The notes under the pieces were generated by a model that did not search any database, was not told the DNA's origin, and worked only from the letters and a program-made list of their open reading frames with translations. Positions 8,491-15,351 of a stretch of 64,000 bases of DNA are shown here, piece by piece. The DNA comes from Natronospira elongata. Its GTDB lineage: Bacteria; Pseudomonadota; Gammaproteobacteria; Natronospirales; Natronospiraceae. Both the position numbers and the translations under genes were made by a program. The stretch spans positions 8,499-72,498 of the forward strand of contig NZ_JAYGII010000015.1 of assembly GCF_034931365.1 (NCBI RefSeq), written 5' to 3'. Every line of letters starts with the position of its first letter. Positions within the stretch are counted from its first letter, which is position 1.

Positions 8491-8615
8491 CCATTCTCCA
8501 CCCTGGTTCACAGTTCAGCGGGCCACGCTCGAAGGCCGCATACCGCTGGGAAATCCCCAGGCCCCGGGTGCCCACACCTTGGGGCCCAGACCCTGGAACA
8601 ATACGCATTCTCTGT

Positions 8616-11600
8616 TCAGGCCGTGGCCATTTCCACGGCTTCATCCACATCCACCGAGACCAGCCTGGAGACACCGGGTTCATTCATGGTCACACCCAAC
8701 AGCTGATTGGACAGCTCCATGGTGATCTTGTTGTGGGTGATGAAAATGAACTGGACCCGTTCCGACATTTCCTTCACCAGGTCACAGAAACGACCCACAT
8801 TGGCATCATCCAGGGGCGCATCCACCTCGTCCAGCATGCAGAAGGGTGCCGGGTTCAATTCGAAAATGGAGAACACCAGCGACACCGCGGTCAGCGCCTT
8901 CTCACCACCCGACAAGGCACTGATGCTGCTGTTGCGTTTACCGGGCGGCCGCGCCATCACGGCAACGCCTGCATCGAGCAAATCCTCGCCGGTCATTTCC
9001 AGGTAGGCGTGACCGCCCCCGAACAGACGCGGGAAGGTTTCCTTGAGCCCGGCATTGACCTTGTCGTAGGTCTCCTTGAAGCGGGTCCGGGTTTCCCGGT
9101 CGATCTTGCGGATTGCCGACTCCAGGGTCTCCAAGGCTTCGGTGAGATCGTCATACTGGGTGTCCAGATACTGCTTGCGTTCGGACTGTTCCCGGAACTC
9201 GTCGATGGCGGCCAGGTTGATATTCCCCAGTCGACTGATGCGGCGCTCCACGGCCTGCAGACTCTCATTCCAGTCACTGACCGAGGCATCCTCCGGCAGC
9301 GAGGCGGCCACCGTCTCCAGATCGGTCTCCAGTTCGTTGAGCTGCTCCACCAGGGTCTCCCGGCGCACCCTTGCCTCCTGGCTTTCCAGTCGCAGCTTCT
9401 CCAGCTCGCCACGCAGCTCGGCGGCCTTCTGCTCGTGCTCTACCCGCTGCTGCTCCTTCTCACGGATGTCCGCATCGATGGCCTCCATCCGGCGGCGAGC
9501 AGACGCCAGTTCCTCATCTACCTGCTTGCGCCGTTCCAGCAGGCGCTCCAGTTGCTCTTCCTGACCGGCCACCGGATTCTCATCCTGGTCCAGGGCTTCA
9601 CTGAGGCTGGAGCGACGCTCTGACAATTCCTCAAGCTGGGCCTGCATGCGCTCCAGCCCACGCCGGGTGGACTCCAGGCTGGAGCGGCGGGATTCCACCT
9701 TCAGAGCCAGTTCATGGGCCGCCTGCTGATCCTCACGGGCCTTGCGCCGGGCTTCTTCCAGGGCCTCGCGAATCTGTGCCCGCTCGGCTTCCAGCTCACG
9801 ACGCTCGTCCTCACCGGCCTGCATGGCATCGACACTGGTTTCCAGGCGCCCGCGGACCTCTTTCAACTGGCGATTCTGTTCCTCGAGCTGGCTTTCCAGC
9901 TCACTTTCTTCCCGGCTCAGGGCTTCCCGTCTTTCGTCCGCCTGAGAGATCCGTGAGCGCAGGGACTCCAGCCGGGCATCGATATCGGAGATGCTGCGGT
10001 GGAGCTGGTTGAACTCACGCTGGGCGTCTTCCAGACCGGCCTCGCGCTCCTTGACCTCACCACGGGCCGCCTCAAGGGATTCCGCCAGGGTCTCGCACTC
10101 GGCTTCCAGGGTCTCGTGATCGGCCTGCAGCGACTTCAGGGACTGCTCGCGCTTGAGCACACTGTCTTCAGACTGTTCGGCCCGCACCACCCGGACCCAG
10201 TGCCGGCCCAGCCAGGTGCCGTCGCGGCAGACCACCGACTCCCCGGCAGCCAGGGTGGGCAGTTGCTGTCGGGCCTGTTCCAGATTGTGGGCGACCCGAA
10301 CGCCGGACAGCAGTTCGCCAATCACGGCCGGCCCCTCGACCTTGGCTGCCAGATGCTCGGCATCGGCGGCGGCCGACTGGCCATCAGCGGCCGAAACCAG
10401 ACCCAGCTGTCCGGACTCAAGCCCCGGCAACTCGTCCAGGGCCATGGACACATCGTCCACGCTGACCGACTCCAGGTGATGGCCGAGCACGGTTTCCACC
10501 GCCCGCTCCCAGCCTTCCGAGACGCGGATACGCTCGGCCAGACGGGGCCGCTCTGCCAGCCCTTGCTGTTTCAGCCATTCGGCATTGCCGCCACCGTCCT
10601 TGTTGAGCGCTGCCTGCTGCAGGGCTTCGAGGGAGCTGATCCGGCCATTGAGGCTTTGCAACTCATTGCGGCGCTCATGCAGCCGACGACTCAGCTCCCG
10701 CTCCTGGCCACGGGCGCTCTCCAGGGCCTCACGGTGACCTTCCAGGGAGTCGGACAGGGCATCATGTCGCTCGCCCTGGCGATCCCGCTCCTCGCCCAGC
10801 TCCTGCTCCTGACGGCGCATGGCTTCGGTGGATAGCTGATCCCGCTGTTCGCGAATCTTCTCCACCCGCTCCAACTGACGCCGGACCTGGGTTTCCAGGT
10901 GTTCGATCCGGGTGCGCGAGACTTCGGCGGTCTGCTGATCTTCACCCGCACGGCGGCTGAAGCTGTCCCAGCGTTCCTGCCACTCGGCCAGCCGCTTCTC
11001 GGCCTGCTCCTGGGCGCTCACGGACTGCTCGGCGGCCTCCCGCAGGCGCTCCAGGCCCGGCTCCATTTCTGCCAGCCCGCTTTCGGTATCCTTGAGATAC
11101 TCTTCGTCCCGGCGGATATGGTTGCGGGTCTGCTCCAGGGCATGCTCGGCGCGCTCCAGATCCTCCAACTGACGCTGACGCATCTCCCGGGCATGCTGGA
11201 TGGCCTGCTCGACCCGGGTGATCTCCGCCCCCGTGCTGTAATAGCGCGCCTGTACCTCGTTGAAGGCCTCGCTGGCCTCGGTCTGACGCTCACGCTCTGC
11301 CTCCAGCTCCTTTTCCAGGCTCCGCTGGTGGCTGATCTCGGCCTGCATGCGGTTCTCGATCTCGGCCAGGCGACGGTCCTGGCTCTCCAGACCGCCATCC
11401 AACTCCCGCACCCGCAGGGCCAGCAGCTGAGCCCGCAGCTCCCGCTCCTCGGCCTTGAGCTGCTTGTATTTCTCGGCGGTGCGCGCCTGGCGGTCCAGGT
11501 GGTTGAGCTGCTTTTCCACCTCCTCGCGCAGATCACTGAGGCGTTCCAGGTTCTCGCGGGTATGGCGAATCCGGTTCTCGGTCTCCCGCCGGCGCTCCTT

Positions 11601-12119
11601 GTACTTGGAGATCCCCGCGGCCTCTTCCAGAAACACCCGCAACTCTTCCGGCTTGGCCTCGATGAGACGGCTGATCATCCCTTGCTCGATAATGGCGTAA
11701 CTGCGCGGACCCAGGCCGGTCCCCAGGAAAATATCCTGAATATCGCGCCGACGGCAGCGAGAGCCATTGAGATAGTAGCTGGAGGTACCGTCACGGGACA
11801 CCTGACGACGCACGGAAATCTCGTTGTAGCCGGCGTACTGCCCGCCCACGGACCCGTCGGAATTATCGAAGACCAGTTCGATGGAGGCGGTGCCCACCGG
11901 CTTGCGGCTGGTGGAGCCGTTGAAGATCACATCGGCCATGGAATCACCGCGCAGGTGCTTGGCGGAGCTCTCCCCCATGACCCAGCGCACGGCATCGATG
12001 ACATTGGATTTGCCACAGCCGTTGGGACCGATGATGCCGGTCAACGGCGTGGGAAAGGTGATGGTGGTCGGATCGACGAAGGATTTGAATCCGGCCAGTT
12101 TGATCTTGCTCAGTCGCAT
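8616..12119 (-). CDS. smc: Chromosome segregation protein SMC
   Basis: The ATPase of the Smc-ScpAB condensin. The 1167-residue protein starts at ATG 12119 (MRLSKIKLAGFKSF); the upstream in-frame ATG at 12209 lies over the probable promoter. The Walker A motif is GPNGCGKSNVIDAV, followed by the R-loop region LRGDSMADVIFNGS. Two long heptad-rich coiled coils (about residues 170-500 and 660-1000) flank a hinge with the signature EGWERAVETVLGHHLESV. The C-terminal head has the ABC signature LSGGEKALTA and Walker B FCMLDEVDAPLDDANV. Length and order are typical. Enterobacteria use MukB instead, so this gene places the organism outside that group. Confidence 0.98.
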   Translation of the reverse strand: MRLSKIKLAGFKSFVDPTTITFPTPLTGIIGPNGCGKSNVIDAVRWVMGESSAKHLRGDSMADVIFNGSTSRKPVGTASIELVFDNSDGSVGGQYAGYNEISVRRQVSRDGTSSYYLNGSRCRRRDIQDIFLGTGLGPRSYAIIEQGMISRLIEAKPEELRVFLEEAAGISKYKERRRETENRIRHTRENLERLSDLREEVEKQLNHLDRQARTAEKYKQLKAEERELRAQLLALRVRELDGGLESQDRRLAEIENRMQAEISHQRSLEKELEAERERQTEASEAFNEVQARYYSTGAEITRVEQAIQHAREMRQRQLEDLERAEHALEQTRNHIRRDEEYLKDTESGLAEMEPGLERLREAAEQSVSAQEQAEKRLAEWQERWDSFSRRAGEDQQTAEVSRTRIEHLETQVRRQLERVEKIREQRDQLSTEAMRRQEQELGEERDRQGERHDALSDSLEGHREALESARGQERELSRRLHERRNELQSLNGRISSLEALQQAALNKDGGGNAEWLKQQGLAERPRLAERIRVSEGWERAVETVLGHHLESVSVDDVSMALDELPGLESGQLGLVSAADGQSAAADAEHLAAKVEGPAVIGELLSGVRVAHNLEQARQQLPTLAAGESVVCRDGTWLGRHWVRVVRAEQSEDSVLKREQSLKSLQADHETLEAECETLAESLEAARGEVKEREAGLEDAQREFNQLHRSISDIDARLESLRSRISQADERREALSREESELESQLEEQNRQLKEVRGRLETSVDAMQAGEDERRELEAERAQIREALEEARRKAREDQQAAHELALKVESRRSSLESTRRGLERMQAQLEELSERRSSLSEALDQDENPVAGQEEQLERLLERRKQVDEELASARRRMEAIDADIREKEQQRVEHEQKAAELRGELEKLRLESQEARVRRETLVEQLNELETDLETVAASLPEDASVSDWNESLQAVERRISRLGNINLAAIDEFREQSERKQYLDTQYDDLTEALETLESAIRKIDRETRTRFKETYDKVNAGLKETFPRLFGGGHAYLEMTGEDLLDAGVAVMARPPGKRNSSISALSGGEKALTAVSLVFSIFELNPAPFCMLDEVDAPLDDANVGRFCDLVKEMSERVQFIFITHNKITMELSNQLLGVTMNEPGVSRLVSVDVDEAVEMATA

Positions 12120-12207
12120 GAATTTTCCGTCATTCAGGGGCCCCGCGCGGCGATGCTCGCGGCCGGGGCCGAAATAATCCGGGCTCTGGGGCCAAAACAA
12201 TCCCGGC

Positions 12208-12236
12208 ATTGTAATGTAAAGCCGGGTCCGGTTTAA
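12208..12236 (-). promoter_or_regulatory. Candidate sigma-70 promoter for smc
   Basis: Minus strand: TTAAAC (12231-12236), 17 bases, TACAAT (12208-12213). The -10 is good and the -35 weak. It lies about 90 bases before the smc start, in the divergent smc-queF gap. Confidence 0.4.
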
Positions 12237-12319
12237 TCCCGTTCCGGGCGGGCGGCGAAGAATCCGATCACTGCCCCCGCTCAGCCAGTGACATCCATTT
12301 CCCGACAGCGGAGCACATC

Positions 12320-12709
12320 GTGAGCACCACTCCCAGCAAGACCCTGGAAACCTTTCCCAATCCCAGGCCCGGCCGTGACTTTACCATCCGGATGGAAATT
12401 CCGGAATTCACCTGCCTCTGCCCCAAGACCGGCCAGCCGGATTTCGCCACCATCGAATTGGCCTACGTCCCCGACGAGCTCTGTGTGGAACTGAAGTCCC
12501 TCAAGCTCTACATCTGGGCCTTCCGCGACGAAGGCGCCTTTCACGAGGATGTGACCAATCAGATCCTGGACGATCTGGTGGCCACGATTTCGCCCAAGTT
12601 CATGCGCGTGACCGGCGATTTCAACGTCCGGGGCGGCATCTGGACCAAAGTGGTGGCCGAGCATCGGGCGCCGGACTGGCAGGCCCCTGCGCCGGTTGAA
12701 CTGCCCTGA
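12320..12709 (+). CDS. queF: NADPH-dependent preQ0 reductase, single-domain type
   Basis: QueF reduces the nitrile of 7-cyano-7-deazaguanine (preQ0) to the amine preQ1 in queuosine biosynthesis. The 129-residue protein starts at GTG 12320 behind GGAG. The catalytic cysteine is in FTCLCPKTGQPDFA. The family motif ELKSLKLYIWAFRDEGAFHE binds NADPH. The C-terminal block is FNVRGGIWTKVV. It belongs to the short, unimodular group, as in Bacillus, rather than the 280-residue E. coli type. It diverges from smc and lies upstream of dksA and the queuosine-related gluQ. Confidence 0.96.
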   Translation: MSTTPSKTLETFPNPRPGRDFTIRMEIPEFTCLCPKTGQPDFATIELAYVPDELCVELKSLKLYIWAFRDEGAFHEDVTNQILDDLVATISPKFMRVTGDFNVRGGIWTKVVAEHRAPDWQAPAPVELP

Positions 12710-12730
12710 GGCCTGAGCGGCCATGGCACC

Positions 12731-12759
12731 TTGCGTGCCCCGTGCCCTTTCTGTATAAC
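12731..12759 (+). promoter_or_regulatory. Sigma-70 promoter for dksA
   Basis: TTGCGT (12731-12736), exactly 17 bases, TATAAC (12754-12759), located about 120 bases before the dksA ATG. Both hexamers match consensus at four or five positions. Confidence 0.65.
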
Positions 12760-12845
12760 CTGCCACTGATCGGCTATCGCCATCACTTGCATCGGAGATC
12801 AGGGATGAACCACCGAACCCTGCCCCGGGCCTGACCGGTTGCAGG

Positions 12846-12864
12846 GCTGAAAGCCGCTTTCAGC
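12846..12864 (+). promoter_or_regulatory. Hairpin in the dksA leader
   Basis: A perfect 8-bp stem with a 3-base loop (GCTGAAAG-CCG-CTTTCAGC) ends 17 bases before the dksA start codon, just upstream of the GGGGAG ribosome-binding region. There is no T-run, so it is not a terminator. A role in translation or mRNA stability is an inference. Confidence 0.5.
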
Positions 12865-12881
12865 ATGGGGAGTCAAGGGCC

Positions 12882-13466
12882 ATGGCTGCAAAGAAATCCA
12901 GCAAGAAAAAAACATCGACCCGGAAAAAGGCCGCGAAAAAGACCGTGACGAAGAAAAAGACCGCCAAGAAGACCGCCGCGAAAAAGACAGCCGCGAAGAA
13001 GGCCGCCAGCAAGAAGGCGACCAGGAAGAAGACGGTGACCGCCGGTACCGTGGCCGCGGATACGGGCATCAAGCCCTATGAGCCTCGCAAGGGCGAGGAG
13101 TACATGAACGAGGACCAGCGGGAGCATTTCCGTCAGATTCTGCTGGCCTGGAAATACGATCTGATGGAGGAAGTCGACCGCACCGTCCACCACATGCAGG
13201 ACGAGGCCGCCAACTTCCCCGATCCCAGTGACCGCGCCACCCAGGAGTCCGAGTTCAGCCTCGAGCTGCGGGCCCGTGACCGGGAGCGAAAGCTGATCAA
13301 GAAAATCGACGAGTCCCTGCAGGCGATCAAGGAAGACGATTACGGCTTCTGTCATTCCTGTGGCATCGAGATCGGCATTCGCCGGCTTGAGGCCCGCCCC
13401 ACGGCGACGCTGTGCATCGACTGCAAGACCCTGGACGAGATTCGCGAGAAGCAGATGATCGGCTAG
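12882..13466 (+). CDS. dksA: RNA polymerase-binding factor DksA with lysine-rich N-terminal extension
   Basis: DksA binds the RNA polymerase secondary channel and, with ppGpp, mediates the stringent response. From about residue 67 (KPYEPRKGEEYMNEDQ) the protein matches E. coli DksA closely. The coiled-coil tip FPDPSDRATQ retains the key D-x-x-D-x-A. The zinc finger has FCHSCGIEIGIRRLEA and LCIDCK. The first 50 residues are unlike the standard 151-residue protein: 22 lysines, 2 arginines and the rest mostly Ala/Thr/Ser in KKTAAKK-type units, like a histone H1 tail. The start is ATG 12882, and the extension follows it without any internal start having a good ribosome-binding site. A promoter and a leader hairpin precede the gene, and gluQ follows. 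Confidence 0.96.
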   Translation: MAAKKSSKKKTSTRKKAAKKTVTKKKTAKKTAAKKTAAKKAASKKATRKKTVTAGTVAADTGIKPYEPRKGEEYMNEDQREHFRQILLAWKYDLMEEVDRTVHHMQDEAANFPDPSDRATQESEFSLELRARDRERKLIKKIDESLQAIKEDDYGFCHSCGIEIGIRRLEARPTATLCIDCKTLDEIREKQMIG

Positions 13467-13552
13467 CAAGCCGGCAAGATTCTCAGGTCCTGCCCGGCCC
13501 CGGCAGTCGCCGGGGTCGGATCACCGAACCCGCCGGAGGCTCCGACAGCCGC

Positions 13553-14476
13553 ATGTCAGACGCCGTTTCCCGGACCCCCTACACCGGCCGCTTTGCCCCC
13601 TCTCCCACCGGCCCGCTGCACTTCGGCTCCCTGCTCGCCGCCACCGCCAGCTATCTGGAAGCGCGCCGCCACGGAGGCCGCTGGCTGCTCCGCATTGACG
13701 ACATCGACCCGCCCCGTGAGGCAGCCGGCGCCCGCGACGAGATACCCCGCACCCTGGAAGCATTTGGCTTTGAATGGGACGGGCCGATCATTCTCCAATC
13801 CACCCACCTGGACCGTTACCAGGCAGCTCTGGAGCAGCTGCTGGCGGGCGGCCTGGCTTATCCCTGCGCCTGCACCCGCCGGGAAGTGCGCGCCGTCGCC
13901 CGCGAGGGCGTGGACGGGCCGATCTATCCCGGCACCTGCCGAAACGGCATGCCACCGGGACGGGAAGGCCGCGCCATCCGCCTGTCCACTCATGAGGCCC
14001 AGATCGAATTCAAGGATGACTACCAGGGCCCGATAGCAGTGGACCTGGAAGCGCAGATGGGGGATTTCGTCATTCGTCGTGCGGATGGGCTGTTTGCCTA
14101 TCATCTTGCCGCAGCGGTGGATGACGGTGATGGGGAGATCAGTCATGTGGTGCGTGGCATTGATCTGCTTTACAGCGCCCCGCGCCAGATTCACCTCATG
14201 CACTGCCTGGGCCTGACCCCGCCCTGCTACGCCCATCTGCCGGTTATCCTTAACCGGGAAGGCCAAAAGCTCAGCAAACAGACCGGCGCCACCGGCCTGG
14301 ACACCGGCCAGGCCCCCGCCCTCCTCTTCCACGCCCTGCGCACCCTCGGCCAGGCGATCCCCGAGCCCCTGCAAGGCGCTACGCTGGAAGAGATCTGGGC
14401 GTGGGCGCTGGAGCATTGGGATAGTGAGCCGCTGCAGGGCCGCGATGTAATCGGCGAGGTGCCGGCGGTGGGCTGA
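13553..14476 (+). CDS. gluQ: Glutamyl-queuosine tRNA(Asp) synthetase
   Basis: Transfers glutamate onto the queuosine base in the anticodon of tRNA-Asp. The 307-residue protein resembles the catalytic core of glutamyl-tRNA synthetase without an anticodon-binding domain. It has the HIGH-type motif RFAPSPTGPLHFGSL, RIDDIDPPRE and VVRGIDLLYSAPRQ, and a KMSKS-like LNREGQKLSKQTG. Zinc ligands are seen as YPCACTRRE and the Tyr and Cys of YPGTC. The start is ATG 13553; a GGAGG lies 13 bases upstream, rather far. It follows dksA by 86 bases, the usual dksA-gluQ arrangement of gammaproteobacteria. Confidence 0.95.
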   Translation: MSDAVSRTPYTGRFAPSPTGPLHFGSLLAATASYLEARRHGGRWLLRIDDIDPPREAAGARDEIPRTLEAFGFEWDGPIILQSTHLDRYQAALEQLLAGGLAYPCACTRREVRAVAREGVDGPIYPGTCRNGMPPGREGRAIRLSTHEAQIEFKDDYQGPIAVDLEAQMGDFVIRRADGLFAYHLAAAVDDGDGEISHVVRGIDLLYSAPRQIHLMHCLGLTPPCYAHLPVILNREGQKLSKQTGATGLDTGQAPALLFHALRTLGQAIPEPLQGATLEEIWAWALEHWDSEPLQGRDVIGEVPAVG

Positions 14477-14522
14477 GGGCTTGCGTTGGTGGGCATCGAA
14501 TAGCTTAGTGCCCTTGGATGCT

Positions 14523-14541
14523 GGTGACGGGGGCGCTTCGG
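14523..14541. repeat. Isolated terminus of the mirror-pair repeat
   Basis: GGTGACGGGGGCG at 14523-14535 is identical to the inverted end of the copy at 14935-15082, and the following CTTCGG resembles its TTCCGG. The rest of an element is not visible, so this looks like a remnant 62 bases from the intact copy at 14585. Confidence 0.5.
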
Positions 14542-14584
14542 TCATTTCGAATGGCGTTGATTGGGGTCAGTACCCTGCGTTGCC

Positions 14585-14733
14585 GGTGACGGATTGCATT
14601 CCGGCCTAGGTGGCGACAGGCCTTTCCAGGAACGCCGTAAACCCATCCCTGGGGGCTCTGGGTTCGCCATCCTGGCTCACACAGTCCTGGAAAGGCCTGT
14701 CGCCACCTAGGCCTACCTTTGCTGGGGGTCACC
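14585..14733 (-). repeat. Stem-loop repeat element, copy A (inverted)
   Basis: The element is bounded by GGTGAC (14585-14590) and GTCACC (14728-14733). Inside, arms at 14603-14631 and 14685-14713 form a perfect 29-bp stem. The 53-base loop (14632-14684) can fold into two smaller hairpins, one AACCCA/TGGGTT and one GCC-AGGAT-GGC on the minus strand. Read on the minus strand, it aligns with copy B over its full length: same stem and loop lengths, 51 of 53 loop bases identical. It has no coding potential. Nature unknown: palindromic extragenic repeat, MITE-like element or structured RNA. Confidence 0.85.
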
Positions 14734-14797
14734 TGGGCTGTGCTTGCTGAGGGTGTGTTCTGAAATGTGAGCAGATTGCCTTCGATTCGGCCGTTGA

Positions 14798-14872
14798 AAT
14801 CGCGGATATACCCCCTCCCACGGCGGCTTTGGCATACGCTAATGCCCCCGTGGGAGCGAATTCATTCGCGAA
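14798..14872. repeat. REP doublet (REPIN-like)
   Basis: Two REP-like units lie head to head. The right unit (14848-14872) reads CCGTGGGAGCGAATTCATT then CGCGAA, with an internal GCGAAT/ATTCGC palindrome. The left unit (14798-14823), read on the minus strand, begins CCGTGGGAGGGGGTATATCC and ends GCGATT. The 24-base spacer contains GGCAT/ATGCC. GTGGGAG...CGCGA is the form of REP sequences in Pseudomonas, which are dispersed by REP-associated tyrosine transposases (family knowledge). No such transposase is in the window. Confidence 0.75.
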
Positions 14873-14934
14873 CAAGAGCTGCCAGGTGCCACCAAGGCGA
14901 AAGACTGAACAAAACTCTCCACTAGCACGGCTCA

Positions 14935-15082
14935 GGTGACAACCTCCAAAGGTAGGCCCAGGTTCTGGTGGCCTTGCTCAGGGCTGTGTGAGGCAGGATG
15001 CCGAACCCAGAGCCCCCAGGGATGGGTTTACGGCGTCCTTGAGCAAGGCCACCAGAACCTGGGCCGGAACGCCCCCGTCACC
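14935..15082 (+). repeat. Stem-loop repeat element, copy B
   Basis: Same architecture as copy A in the opposite orientation: GGTGAC (14935-14940), a 14-base gap, 29-bp stem arms at 14955-14983 and 15037-15065, a 53-base loop (14984-15036), an 11-base gap and GTCACC (15077-15082). The stem is fully paired if one G-T (G-U) pair is allowed. Against copy A, 13 of 29 stem positions differ, each matched by a change in the opposite arm. In the loop the only two differences swap a C:G for a G:C pair in the small hairpin. Confidence 0.85.
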
Positions 15083-15351
15083 GATCTCGAAGGGCCTTAG
15101 ACAGATCGAGGCCGCCCGGAAAACCTGTCATTACTCAAAGCCCACCCACGCAATCCATCGCTGACAGCGAAAGGCCCTAGCCCCATCGAAACCAATCGGC
15201 GTCGAAGCCGAGTCACATCTCACCACCGCCACTAAAGAACCCCTACGTTCGAAATCTGCCCTATACAGCCTAATGCCCAGAAGCTTGGGCCGAAGGCAGG
15301 CAGTGCGCTAAGCTTCAGGGCAGAGTCCCATTCACAGGCTTGGAGTCCCCC
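15083..15351. other. Non-coding stretch upstream of acs
   Basis: No gene, and no promoter that I can defend. An 8-base inverted repeat (AGGGCCTT near 15091, AAGGCCCT near 15171) is the only structure noted. The stretch presumably contains the acs promoter. Confidence 0.4.

Noticed and set aside
12882..13031. Separate histone-like gene fused by a missed stop or frameshift to dksA
   Set aside because: The frame is continuous, with one start and no internal start bearing a good ribosome-binding site, so it reads as an extension of DksA.
13412..13552. Upstream extension of gluQ into dksA
   Set aside because: It overlaps the conserved zinc-finger end of dksA; MSDAVSRTPYTGRFAPSPTG at 13553 is the family-like start.
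14585..14733. Transcription terminator for gluQ
   Set aside because: The stem is 29 bp with a 53-base loop and no T-run, and the same unit occurs again in reverse orientation.
14585..15082. Integron attC sites as an explanation of the mirror elements
   Set aside because: They have long perfect stems like attC, but no RYYYAAC/GTTRRRY core sites, no gene cassettes and no integrase nearby.
14585..15082. CRISPR array
   Set aside because: Only two repeat units, in opposite orientation, about 200 bases apart, and no cas genes.
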